Shown here one piece after another: positions 37,665-45,884 of a DNA stretch of 64,000 nucleotides. The notes below the pieces were generated by a model that ran no database searches, was not told the DNA's origin, and worked only from the letters and a program-made list of their open reading frames with translations. The stretch covers positions 186,001 through 250,000 of the forward strand of contig NZ_JGVU02000022.1 of NCBI RefSeq assembly GCF_000708755.2, written 5' to 3'. How positions within the stretch are numbered: position 1 is the stretch's first letter; the number at the start of each line of letters is the position of its first letter. This DNA comes from Metabacillus indicus LMG 22858 (GTDB taxonomy: Bacteria > Bacillota > Bacilli > Bacillales > Bacillaceae). A program made the position numbers and the translations under genes.

Positions 37665-39515
37665 ATGTGTGGAATAACAGGCTGGGTTGACTACCAGAAA
37701 GACCTCAAACAGCAAAAAACTGTCATGAAAGCCATGGCGGAGTGCTTATCCAAGCGCGGACCGGATGATACGAACCTGTGGGGAGAGCAGCATGTTCTGT
37801 TTGGACATAAACGTCTCGTTGTTGTGGACCCTGAAGGCGGCAGGCAGCCGATGACAAGAAGCAGGGAAGAAAATGAGTACACGATTTGCTACAATGGGGA
37901 GCTTTATAATACAGAAGACATCCGCACGGAACTTCTTAAAAGGGGCTACACATTCAGAGGCCATTCAGATACAGAGGTGCTGCTGACTGCCTATATGGAA
38001 TGGAAAGAAGAGTGTGTCAATCATCTAAACGGCATTTTTGCCTTTGCGGTGTGGGATGCTGCCCGTGAATCCGTATTTATCGCAAGAGACAGACTGGGAG
38101 TAAAGCCGTTATTTTATGCAGAGAAGGACGCATCTCTCATTTTCGGCTCCGAGCTGAAAGCTATTCTTGCACACCCGGATCAAAAGGCTGTGCTAGACCG
38201 GGAAGGGATGAGCGAAATATTTGGCCTCGGACCATCCAGAACGCCTGGCATCGGGGTTTTTAAAGGGATAAAAGAACTGCGTCCTGCCCATGCCATGACA
38301 TTTTCCAAGAATGGAATAAAGGTATGGAGATACTGGAATGTGAAAAGTGCCAGGCATATAGATACATTTGATGAAACGGTAAGCCGCGTCGGGTTCCTTG
38401 TGAATGATGCTGTGACAAGGCAGCTTGTATCCGATGTGCCGGTTTGCACCTTTTTATCCGGAGGCCTTGATTCAAGCGCCATTACCGCTATTGCGGCAAA
38501 GGCTTTTGAAAAAGAGGGAAAAGGTCCGCTCCACACATTTTCAATCGATTATGAAGATAACGAGAAGTTTTTCAAAGCAAATGAATTTCAGCCGAACTCG
38601 GATGCCCCTTGGATTGATAAAATGACAGAAGCTTTCCAGACTGTTCATCACCGGTCTGTTATCACGCAGCAGCAGCTCGTTGACAACTTGACGGAAGCGG
38701 TTGAAGTCAGAGACCTTCCGGGAATGGCGGATATTGATTCATCTCTGCTCTGGTTCTGCCGTGAGATAAAGAAAGACTTTGTTGTGGGTCTGTCCGGAGA
38801 GTGTGCGGATGAAATTTTTGGAGGCTATCCGTGGTTCCACAGGCCGCAGGATTTATCGGAAGAAGCCTTTCCGTGGATGAGGTCTACGGATGCACGCATG
38901 AATCTGCTTCACAAGGACTGGCAAAGCAAGCTGAACTTAAAAGAATACGTGAAAATGAGATATCAGGAGACGCTGAAAGAGACGCCGCTGCTCGACGGGG
39001 AATCTGAGACAGAGTCAAAACGCAGACAGCTGTTTTATTTGAACATCCTTTGGTTTATGACGACGCTGCTTGACCGCAAAGACCGCATGAGCATGGGCGC
39101 AAGCCTTGAAGTCCGGGTGCCGTTTGCAGATCACCGTCTTGTTGAATATGTCTGGAACATTCCGTGGGAGATGAAGATGCACGGAGACCGGGAAAAAGGC
39201 ATACTCCGCAAAGCGCTCGAAGGTTCTCTGCCAAACGAGGTGCTCTACCGGAAAAAGAGTCCGTATCCTAAAACGCACAATCCTCATTACACAAAAGCGG
39301 TCAAAACGTGGCTGCAGTCTCTTACGCAGAAAAAGGATTCAGCGCTGCATACATTTTTTGATAAAAAGGCGCTGCATGACATCATCGAATCAGAAGGCAG
39401 TGCTTTCAAGGCGCCGTGGTACGGACAGCTGATGACCGGGCCGCAGCTTCTTGCCCATCTTGCACAGATCCACGTCTGGTTTGAAACCTACAGAATTGAT
39501 ATTGATGAATCGTAA
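37665..39515 (+). CDS. asnO: Asparagine synthetase (glutamine-hydrolysing), AsnO type
   Basis: A 616-residue asparagine synthetase. The N-terminal class-II glutaminase starts MCGITGW, so Cys2 is the nucleophile after Met removal; RGPDD and YNGELYN follow. The synthetase domain has the ATP pyrophosphate loop SGGLDSSAI near residue 265 and GECADEIFGGYPW near residue 379. It makes asparagine from aspartate and glutamine. Synteny fits B. subtilis asnO, the sporulation-associated paralogue. The upstream 190 bases should hold a promoter, but I could not settle its sigma factor. Confidence 0.94.
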   Translation: MCGITGWVDYQKDLKQQKTVMKAMAECLSKRGPDDTNLWGEQHVLFGHKRLVVVDPEGGRQPMTRSREENEYTICYNGELYNTEDIRTELLKRGYTFRGHSDTEVLLTAYMEWKEECVNHLNGIFAFAVWDAARESVFIARDRLGVKPLFYAEKDASLIFGSELKAILAHPDQKAVLDREGMSEIFGLGPSRTPGIGVFKGIKELRPAHAMTFSKNGIKVWRYWNVKSARHIDTFDETVSRVGFLVNDAVTRQLVSDVPVCTFLSGGLDSSAITAIAAKAFEKEGKGPLHTFSIDYEDNEKFFKANEFQPNSDAPWIDKMTEAFQTVHHRSVITQQQLVDNLTEAVEVRDLPGMADIDSSLLWFCREIKKDFVVGLSGECADEIFGGYPWFHRPQDLSEEAFPWMRSTDARMNLLHKDWQSKLNLKEYVKMRYQETLKETPLLDGESETESKRRQLFYLNILWFMTTLLDRKDRMSMGASLEVRVPFADHRLVEYVWNIPWEMKMHGDREKGILRKALEGSLPNEVLYRKKSPYPKTHNPHYTKAVKTWLQSLTQKKDSALHTFFDKKALHDIIESEGSAFKAPWYGQLMTGPQLLAHLAQIHVWFETYRIDIDES

Positions 39516-39537
39516 AAGCCGGCTGAGCCGGCTTTTT
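39514..39537 (+). terminator. Rho-independent terminator of asnO
   Basis: AAAAGCCGGC / GCCGGCTTTT with a three-base loop directly at the asnO stop. Confidence 0.92.
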
Positions 39538-39595
39538 GTAATGAAACAAACTCTATTAATTTCCTCTTTATGTTAAAATTAGGAGCGGGGTGAAG

Positions 39596-40477
39596 ATGAT
39601 GTTTTATAAAAAAATCTTGAGTGCAGTCTTGGCAGCTTTTGGCCTTAGCTTGACATTCCTTCTGTTGAGCCTTATTTCTGGTGCTGTTAATGGTTATTTG
39701 GATTATTGGGATGCATGGATGATGATGCCGGTTTTTCTCTTGGCTGCCGGGGGCTTTATTGTGGCTGTTGGGCTGCCTGTGAGCATCGTCTCCTATTACA
39801 TAGTGCGCAACAAGGGCAAGAGCAGAAGGCTTCTGAACTTTTCTATTCACGTCTTATCTGCTGCGGTTGCCGGCTTTTTTATTTTTCGGGAGGTTTATGG
39901 AATTCTCCTGACTGTTTTCGCAGGGTTTTTATATTTTCTGTTTGATGAATGGCTTTTGTATCACAGTAAGCATGAGCCGGTGAAAGGAACGAAATGGGAC
40001 ACTGCATTTGTTGCACTTGTTCTTGTTTGTATTGGAGTCCCCTTATTTATGGCCATATGGAACAGCGGCAGAGAGGAAGATGACGACTTACCGGACTTGT
40101 CCAAACCACCGGTTATATCGGTCGTATGGAATGAGAAAACGCTTGAGTCTATCAAGCCCAAATACTGCAAGGTTGAAGTTAAAGGCTGTACTAAGGAAAT
40201 GGATCCATATTATACAGACAGCCTGAAAGGTGATGTGCTTGATACCTATTATTCAAACACTTTCACGCTGAGTGCTGCTAACAGAGAAGGAGAACCGGAA
40301 TTTGAGATCTATTATCTCGAAGGAGAAGAAGTGAAGGAGCTCAGACCAGTGAACGGCGTTTATGTTGTGCCTTTGGGACTGAAAGATCAGGTCATGAAGG
40401 GAAATGCCGTTTGGGAGAACGAAATCCTGACATTTGAAGCAACGGTGAATATGATAGAAACGAGTCCGGCTAAATAG
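39596..40477 (+). CDS. Uncharacterised membrane protein with an extracytoplasmic C-terminal domain
   Basis: A 293-residue protein I do not recognise. Residues about 8-160 hold five or so hydrophobic segments (for example ILSAVLAAFGLSLTFLLLSL and FVALVLVCIGVPLFMAIW). The remaining 130 residues are hydrophilic and acidic, rich in tyrosine, and probably outside the membrane. AGGAGCGGGGTG precedes two adjacent ATG codons; 39596 is used. The stop codon lies inside its terminator. It sits alone between asnO and the crt operon. It could be strain-specific; no link to carotenoids is visible. Confidence 0.7.
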   Translation: MMFYKKILSAVLAAFGLSLTFLLLSLISGAVNGYLDYWDAWMMMPVFLLAAGGFIVAVGLPVSIVSYYIVRNKGKSRRLLNFSIHVLSAAVAGFFIFREVYGILLTVFAGFLYFLFDEWLLYHSKHEPVKGTKWDTAFVALVLVCIGVPLFMAIWNSGREEDDDLPDLSKPPVISVVWNEKTLESIKPKYCKVEVKGCTKEMDPYYTDSLKGDVLDTYYSNTFTLSAANREGEPEFEIYYLEGEEVKELRPVNGVYVVPLGLKDQVMKGNAVWENEILTFEATVNMIETSPAK

Positions 40478-40489
40478 CCGGGCTTTTTT
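40463..40489 (+). terminator. Terminator overlapping the stop of the membrane protein gene
   Basis: AGTCCGGCT/AGCCGGGCT (one G-U pair) with an AAAT loop and a T run; the TAG stop codon lies inside the second arm. Confidence 0.88.
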
Positions 40490-40566
40490 CTGTGCGTCAA
40501 ATGATCTGAAAAGCTGCTGAAATCGTTCCTATTAGGGAATAGTAAAAAAAGGGAGAACCTAATTGA

Positions 40567-40595
40567 TTGTGTTTTAATAAATTGAATTGTATAAT
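40567..40595 (+). promoter_or_regulatory. Candidate sigma-A promoter of the first crt operon
   Basis: TTGTGT (40567-40572), a 17-base AT-rich spacer and a perfect TATAAT (40590-40595), about 40 bases before the first desaturase start. The -35 is weak. A sigma-B-type promoter was looked for and not found. Confidence 0.5.
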
Positions 40596-40634
40596 GTTTG
40601 TATAACTGTTGTACAGGAATTAGGAGGAGTAAAC

Positions 40635-42158
40635 ATGGCTAAAAAAATCATAGTCATCGGTGCAGGGCCTGGCGGCTTGGCAGCTGCCATGAATTTAGCG
40701 AGTCAGGGGTACCAGGTAGACGTATATGAAAAACAGCCATATGTCGGGGGGCGCAATGCTTCCATTGAACTGGACGGCTTCACGTTTGATATGGGGCCGA
40801 CCTTTTTGAGCATGATCCATATTGCTGAAGAGATTTTCGCTTCAGCCGGGAGAAACCTTCATGATTATATGGACATGATTGAACTTGAAGAAATGTACGA
40901 ACTGATTTTTGACGATCAGTCCTTAAAAATGACAAAAAATCCGGAAAAAATGGTCGAGAGATTAGAAGAGTTTTCGCCGGGGGACGGCAAAGGCTATAAC
41001 AGGTTCATGAACGATACGCGCAGAAAAATGGCGGCATTGACTCCGATTCTGCAAAGCAAAATGGACCGCTTCAGTCATTACTTGAGCTGGAAGGTCATCA
41101 AGGCTCTTCCGCAATTGACGGTTACCAAATCACTTTACGATGTTCTATCTCAGTATTTTAAAGACGAACGAGTCAAATATGCCTTTACGTTTCAGTCCAA
41201 GTATCTTGGCATGTCACCATGGGAATGTCCAGGCGCATTTTCGATCCTTTCTTTTATGGAGCATGAATATGGCATTTTTCATCCAAGAGGCGGAGTAAAC
41301 CAGCTGTCAAAAGCAATGGCAGCTGTGCTTAAAGAGCACGGGGGCACGATCCACCTCGGAAAAGGAGTGAAAAAACTGCTGCTCCAAGGCAAGGATGTGA
41401 AAGGCGTCATTCTTGAAGACGGAACGACAGCAGCTGCTGATGAAGTCGTCATCAACGGCGATTTCGCCCACGTTATGTCAAATCTCGTTGAACCGGGTAC
41501 ATTAAAGAAATTCTCAAAAGAAAAACTGGAGAAGAAAAAATACTCCTGTTCAACCTTCATGATCTACCTCGGTCTCGATAAAAAATATGATCTGCCTCAC
41601 CATACAATCGTTTTTTCTGAAGATTATAAGAGAAACGTAGAGGAAATCACGAAAACCCTCAAGCTGTCAGGGGATCCGTCCATCTATATTCAGAATGCGG
41701 CTGCAACAGATGATACTCTGGCGCCTGAAGGCAAGTCTGCGCTTTACATACTTGCCCCGGTACCAAACAACTTCAGCAATATTGACTGGGAACAGCATCA
41801 GGAAGAGTTCCGGGAACTGGTGTTTGAGACAATTGAACGGAAAACGCAGTTTAAAAACTTGAAAAATCATATTGAAACGGAAAAAATCATTACGCCGAAG
41901 AACTGGGAAGAAGACATTCTTGTCTATAAAGGAGCAACCTTTAATTTAGGCCATCAGCTGACACAGATGATGGTGCTCAGACCCCACAACAAATTTGAAG
42001 AGCTGAACAACTGCTGGCTTGTCGGAGGAGGAACTCATCCGGGCAGCGGGCTTCCAACCATCCTAGAATCAGCAAGGATCACGACCAATGCCATATTGAA
42101 CGAAACCAGTCATGCTGTACCAATCAAATCTGAAAAGAAATTGGGGAATGCACTATGA
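40635..42158 (+). CDS. Phytoene/diapophytoene desaturase family oxidoreductase (CrtI/CrtN-like)
   Basis: A 507-residue FAD amine-oxidoreductase. The N-terminal dinucleotide motif VIGAGPGGLAAAMNLASQG is followed by VYEKQPYVGGRN and FTFDMGPTF. The C-terminal family box VGGGTHPGSGLPTILESAR lies near residues 468-486. It belongs to the carotenoid desaturase family (CrtI, CrtN, CrtP); which reaction this copy performs is not decidable here. Given the neighbouring CrtN-like and synthase genes, it probably modifies a C30 diapocarotene by further desaturation or terminal oxidation. The start is ATG at 40635 after AGGAGGAG. It overlaps the next gene as ATGA. Confidence 0.88.
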   Translation: MAKKIIVIGAGPGGLAAAMNLASQGYQVDVYEKQPYVGGRNASIELDGFTFDMGPTFLSMIHIAEEIFASAGRNLHDYMDMIELEEMYELIFDDQSLKMTKNPEKMVERLEEFSPGDGKGYNRFMNDTRRKMAALTPILQSKMDRFSHYLSWKVIKALPQLTVTKSLYDVLSQYFKDERVKYAFTFQSKYLGMSPWECPGAFSILSFMEHEYGIFHPRGGVNQLSKAMAAVLKEHGGTIHLGKGVKKLLLQGKDVKGVILEDGTTAAADEVVINGDFAHVMSNLVEPGTLKKFSKEKLEKKKYSCSTFMIYLGLDKKYDLPHHTIVFSEDYKRNVEEITKTLKLSGDPSIYIQNAAATDDTLAPEGKSALYILAPVPNNFSNIDWEQHQEEFRELVFETIERKTQFKNLKNHIETEKIITPKNWEEDILVYKGATFNLGHQLTQMMVLRPHNKFEELNNCWLVGGGTHPGSGLPTILESARITTNAILNETSHAVPIKSEKKLGNAL

Positions 42159-43630
42159 AAATTGCAATAGCGGGCGGCGGCATTGGCGGGCTTATTTCAG
42201 CTCTGATGCTCAGGAAAAAAGGATATGAGGTCAGTTTGTTTGAAAAGAGAGACAGACTTGGAGGAAGGCTTGCCTTTACAGAAGAGCAGGGGTACAGGAT
42301 TGATGAGGGCCCGACAATTGTTCTTTTGCCGGAAATGCTCACATCCATTTTGAATGAAGCAGGAATTAGCCGTGATCAGTACGAATTAATCAATATCAAT
42401 CCGCTTTATAAACTGCACTTTAAAGACGGGTCTTCGTACACAAAATATAATTCCATTGAACGGCAGATCCAGGAGATAAAGGAGAACTTTCCGGGAAATG
42501 AAGAGGGCTTCGTTCAGTTCATGAAAGACATGGAAATCCGCTTCAACCTTGGTAAGGACCAGTTTCTCGAGAAATCCTTTCACGATAAGCGAACGTTCTG
42601 GACGCGCAACAACCTGAAAACGCTCGTGCACCTGAAAGCTTATAAATCTGTAAACAACTCGTTAAAAGCCTATTTTCAGGATGAGAGAATCCGGCAGGCC
42701 TATTCCCTGCAGACACTTTATATTGGAGGCAATCCGCTTGATTCACCGGCCCTTTATTCGCTCATTTCATTCAGCGAGCACAAGCATGGCATTTATTATC
42801 TGAAAGGCGGTTATGCTTCTCTTGTAACGGTTCTTGAAAATGCCCTTCTAAATTCTGGCGTAAAGGTGATGAAAAATGCTAATGTTGAAAGAGTAGTGAC
42901 AGAGGGCGATCAAGCAGCGGCTTTGATTGTAAACGGAGAAGAAGTCAAGGCGGATGCCTTTGTTTTAAACGGCGATTTTCCAGGCGCATCAAAGATGATT
43001 CCAAAGGAGTCAATGCCTGCAAGAAACTATACGGCGTCATCCAGCTGTGTTCTGCTTTACTTCGGACTGGACAAAGTCTACACGGATTCACCTGTGCATC
43101 AGTTTTTTATGGGCTCGAATTTTCAGCAGCATATGAAAGAAATCTTTGAAACGAAAGAAGTTCCGTCAGATCCTTCCATCTACGCATTTCATCCTTCTGT
43201 AATCGATTCCTCACTTGCACCCGAGGGCCACGGCGTTTTATACGCACTTGTGCCGGTGCCATCAGGCAGCTCGATCAACTGGGGGGAACAGGAAGGTTTT
43301 GTTGAAAAGGTTATTGATCAGCTTGAAGAAAGAGGATTTCCCGGTCTCAGAAAGTCAATCCAGTGGAAAAAAGTCAGAACACCGGATGACAAAGAAATGG
43401 AAGGACTCTTTCAGGGAGGAAGCTTCGGCATCGCTCCGACTTTGTTCCAATCCGGCGTGTTCAGACCGCAGGTTAAACCATCCAAGCTCACAAACGTTTA
43501 TGCAGCAGGAGCTTCGATCCACCCCGGAGGCGGGATCCCGATCGTTATGCAGGGGGCGAAGCTGATGGTTTCTGCCATCTTATCCGATCATCAAAACAAA
43601 GAGAGGGAAGGAGTGAGTCTGAGTGGTTGA
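42155..43630 (+). CDS. crtN: 4,4'-diapophytoene desaturase-like protein (CrtN type)
   Basis: A 491-residue FAD desaturase with IAGGGIGGLISALMLRKKG at residues 4-22, LFEKRDRLGGR, IDEGPTIVLLPEML and the C-terminal AGASIHPGGGIPIVMQGAK. Its details (DEGPTIV, FQTLYIG-like LQTLYIGGNP, the ending) resemble staphylococcal CrtN, which dehydrogenates diapophytoene to the yellow diaponeurosporene or further. Assignment as CrtN rather than a paralogue is moderately certain. It is coupled to both neighbours by overlapping codons. Confidence 0.85.
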   Translation: MKIAIAGGGIGGLISALMLRKKGYEVSLFEKRDRLGGRLAFTEEQGYRIDEGPTIVLLPEMLTSILNEAGISRDQYELININPLYKLHFKDGSSYTKYNSIERQIQEIKENFPGNEEGFVQFMKDMEIRFNLGKDQFLEKSFHDKRTFWTRNNLKTLVHLKAYKSVNNSLKAYFQDERIRQAYSLQTLYIGGNPLDSPALYSLISFSEHKHGIYYLKGGYASLVTVLENALLNSGVKVMKNANVERVVTEGDQAAALIVNGEEVKADAFVLNGDFPGASKMIPKESMPARNYTASSSCVLLYFGLDKVYTDSPVHQFFMGSNFQQHMKEIFETKEVPSDPSIYAFHPSVIDSSLAPEGHGVLYALVPVPSGSSINWGEQEGFVEKVIDQLEERGFPGLRKSIQWKKVRTPDDKEMEGLFQGGSFGIAPTLFQSGVFRPQVKPSKLTNVYAAGASIHPGGGIPIVMQGAKLMVSAILSDHQNKEREGVSLSG

Positions 43631-44456
43631 TTTAAAACAGGCCTATCAGCAATGTGAAGAAGTCATCCGGCATCATTCTAAAACTTTCTATAAAGCTTTT
43701 TCGCTTCTGCCTCCTAAAAAAAGAAAAGCAGTGTGGGCTGTATACGCCTTCTGCAGAATCGTCGATGACATCGTAGACGAGGGAGAGAGGCCAAGTGAAG
43801 AGTTAATGGAATTCACGGCTGAATTCGACTCTTTTCTAAGAGGGGATTACTCTAAAGATAATTTCATGTGGGTGGCCCTGCACGATACATTCACCAATTA
43901 CGATATGGATGTGGAAGCCTTCCGGGACATGATTAAAGGCCAGGGAATGGATCTTGTCAAAATCCGCTATCAGTCTATGGAAGAAGTGCTTGATTATTCG
44001 TATCACGTTGCAAGCACAGTCGGCCTCATGCTTTTGCCGGTGCTTGCTCCGAAGAAGACAAACGTTCTTCGCGAAGGGGCTATCGCTCTTGGACTCGGCA
44101 TGCAGCTGACGAACATCCTCAGGGATATCGGAGAAGATCTCGAACGCGGCCGCATTTACGTCCCTGAAGAGGTAATGGCAAAACATAAAATGACCGAATT
44201 TGATCTGCAGCAGCAGAAGGTAACCCCTGAATTTATCAGAGTGTGGGAGCATCTTGCCGCAGAAGCGGAAAAGCATTACGATACAGCGATGCTGACTATG
44301 CATGAATATCCTTTGCATTCCCGCGCACCTGTGAAAGCTGCCGGACACTTCTACCGTGCAATCCTTAATAAAATCCGCTTGAATGACTACAATGTGTTCG
44401 GTGAGCGGAATTTTGTGTCAAGTGAAGAAAAACATGCGATTCTTTCGCAAATCTGA
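43623..44456 (+). CDS. crtM: Squalene/phytoene synthase family enzyme (CrtM, YisP position)
   Basis: A 277-residue trans-prenyltransferase of the head-to-head type. FCRIVDDIVDEGER near residue 40 holds the first aspartate-rich motif, and NILRDIGEDLERGRIYVPEE near residue 161 the second, both complete. It should join two farnesyl diphosphates to C30 diapophytoene. It occupies the yisP position between asnO and yisQ. The GTG start overlaps the crtN stop by eight bases, with AAGGAG ten bases upstream. It is the last gene of the operon; a strong terminator follows. Confidence 0.9.
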   Translation: MVDLKQAYQQCEEVIRHHSKTFYKAFSLLPPKKRKAVWAVYAFCRIVDDIVDEGERPSEELMEFTAEFDSFLRGDYSKDNFMWVALHDTFTNYDMDVEAFRDMIKGQGMDLVKIRYQSMEEVLDYSYHVASTVGLMLLPVLAPKKTNVLREGAIALGLGMQLTNILRDIGEDLERGRIYVPEEVMAKHKMTEFDLQQQKVTPEFIRVWEHLAAEAEKHYDTAMLTMHEYPLHSRAPVKAAGHFYRAILNKIRLNDYNVFGERNFVSSEEKHAILSQI

Positions 44457-44477
44457 TTTTGAACACAGCTCAGCGCT

Positions 44478-44506
44478 GCACCGTCTTCATCGGGACGGTG
44501 CTTTTT
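44478..44506 (+). terminator. Rho-independent terminator of the crt operon
   Basis: GCACCGTC/GACGGTGC arms with an eight-base loop and five Ts, 21 bases after crtM. Confidence 0.93.
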
Positions 44507-44602
44507 GGCAGTCTGTTAATCTCACTATTTTGATTATTCTAAAATAATGATTGACAGAACCCATTACGCAGTATAAGATTACGTTATTCAATTTAATAGC
44601 TT

Positions 44603-44707
44603 GCTTATCAAGAGTGACTGAGGGAACAGGCCCTGCGACGTCCGGCAACCTCCTTAAATGGAACGGTGCTAAATCCTGCAGAATGTCCTTCATTCTGAAA
44701 GATAAGT
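44603..44707 (+). ncRNA. SAM (S-box, SAM-I) riboswitch
   Basis: The conserved S-box core is readable in order: P1 strand CTTATC (44604-44609), AGAGTGACTGAGGGA, GGCCC, GCGACGTCCGGCAACC, then AACGGTGCTAAATCCTGCAGAAT, and the closing strand GATAAG (44701-44706). It binds S-adenosylmethionine. With SAM bound, P1 forms and transcription stops at the downstream hairpin, so metQ is expressed when methionine/SAM is scarce. Confidence 0.97.
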
Positions 44708-44754
44708 CGTCATACATACGATTCCTCTTTCTGAATGAAGGAGGAATTTTTTTA
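44685..44754 (+). promoter_or_regulatory. Antiterminator/terminator switch of the SAM riboswitch
   Basis: The terminator is ATTCCTC (from 44721) pairing with GAGGAAT, followed by seven Ts. The competing antiterminator pairs TCCTTCATTCTGAAAG (44685-44700) with CTTTCTGAATGAAGGA (44727-44742) at 15 of 16 positions, so the two folds are mutually exclusive. Confidence 0.9.
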
Positions 44755-44776
44755 TTCAATCTAGGGGGAAAAAGAC

Positions 44777-45592
44777 ATGAAGAAAATGGTGTTGGCATTA
44801 TTAGTAGCAGGAGCGGGAATCCTGTCTGCGTGCGGCGCAGAAGAAACAAACGGAGAGAAAAAAGAAATTAAAATCGGCGCATCAGCCGGTCCCTACACAG
44901 ATATGGTGGAACTGGCTATTAAACCCGGTCTTGAAAAAAAGGGATATGAAGTTGAGGTTGTTCAGTTCAACGATTATATTCAGCCCAATAATGCCCTGGG
45001 CAATGATGAACTCGATGCCAACCTGTTTCAGCACAAAATTTACATGGAAACATTTGCTGAGCAAAGCAAACTGGAACTTTCGGAAATTATCACAGTGCCG
45101 ACGGCTCCAATGGGATTATATTCAGATAAAGTAAAGGACATTGATGAAGTCAAAGAGGGTGCGTCTGTCGCTATTCCGAACGATCCGACGAATGCTGCCA
45201 GGGCGCTTCATATTCTGAAGGACGCAGGACTGATTCAGTTAAATGAAGAGGTCAGCCCGCTTCAAGTATCTGAAAAAGATGTGACAGAGAATCCTAAAAA
45301 ACTGAAGTTCCTTCCGATTGAAGCTGCGCAGCTTCCAAGAGCTGGAGAAGATGCCGACCTATCTGCCGTGCCGGGGAACTTTGCCCTTGCGGCTAAAATG
45401 GACCTTGCGGATGCGGTGACTCTGGAGAATATGAATGACGTGCACCGCAATCGTGTTGTGATGAATACAAAAGACGCAGAATCTGAAATCGCTGAGGATA
45501 TTAAAGACGTTGTTGAATCAGACGAGTTTGAGAAAGCGATAGACAAAGATTTTAAAGGATTTGGAAAGCCAGAGTGGATGGAAGGGAAATGA
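44777..45592 (+). CDS. metQ: Methionine ABC transporter substrate-binding lipoprotein (MetQ/NlpA family)
   Basis: A 271-residue NlpA-family lipoprotein. The signal peptide ends with lipobox LSAC (Cys near residue 19). The mature protein starts with a charged linker, then IKIGASAGPYTDMVE and the ligand-binding QFNDYIQPNNAL and DANLFQHKIYME segments typical of MetQ. It captures methionine for a MetNP importer. No metN or metP lies next to it, so this is a stand-alone binding protein that must work with a permease encoded elsewhere. An S-box riboswitch controls it; AGGGGGAAA is the ribosome site. Confidence 0.93.
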   Translation: MKKMVLALLVAGAGILSACGAEETNGEKKEIKIGASAGPYTDMVELAIKPGLEKKGYEVEVVQFNDYIQPNNALGNDELDANLFQHKIYMETFAEQSKLELSEIITVPTAPMGLYSDKVKDIDEVKEGASVAIPNDPTNAARALHILKDAGLIQLNEEVSPLQVSEKDVTENPKKLKFLPIEAAQLPRAGEDADLSAVPGNFALAAKMDLADAVTLENMNDVHRNRVVMNTKDAESEIAEDIKDVVESDEFEKAIDKDFKGFGKPEWMEGK

Positions 45593-45605
45593 ATAGAGCA
45601 GAATG

Positions 45606-45632
45606 AAAACAGTCCGTTTCGGGCTGTTTTTC
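45606..45632 (+). terminator. Rho-independent terminator of metQ
   Basis: AACAGTCC/GGGCTGTT with one G-U pair, a four-to-five base loop and five Ts. Confidence 0.85.
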
Positions 45633-45680
45633 TGATGGAAATTATAAAAAATGGGCTGTAAAAAACATTAAAACGTGTTC

Positions 45681-45803
45681 TGCGTCCAGCTCCACCGCCT
45701 AGATCCTCTGTCAGAACAAATCCAGCAAAAAAGTCAAACCCGGACTTTTCTGCCGGATTCTTATCTGCCTATCGGATCTGTTCAAGGCGCTTGCGCTTTT
45801 GTT
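45681..45803. repeat. Degenerate Bacillaceae intergenic repeat (CCAGCTCCA...GGCGCTTGCGCTTTT type)
   Basis: The ends TGCGTCCAGCTCCACCGCCTAG and GGCGCTTGCGCTTTTG resemble an intergenic palindromic repeat common in Bacillus-related genomes. Inside is a long imperfect hairpin, with AATCCAGCAAAAAAGTC at 45719 pairing with a segment ending near 45767. There is no open frame. It lies between the metQ terminator and selO; the rest of the 290-base gap holds nothing else clear. Confidence 0.6.
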
Positions 45804-45884
45804 CTTTCTTGAGTAATTCCGCTTCCTCTGAAATAATTGAGTCATAACAGAAAATAACCAAATAAGGATAGAAAAGGAGACAGG

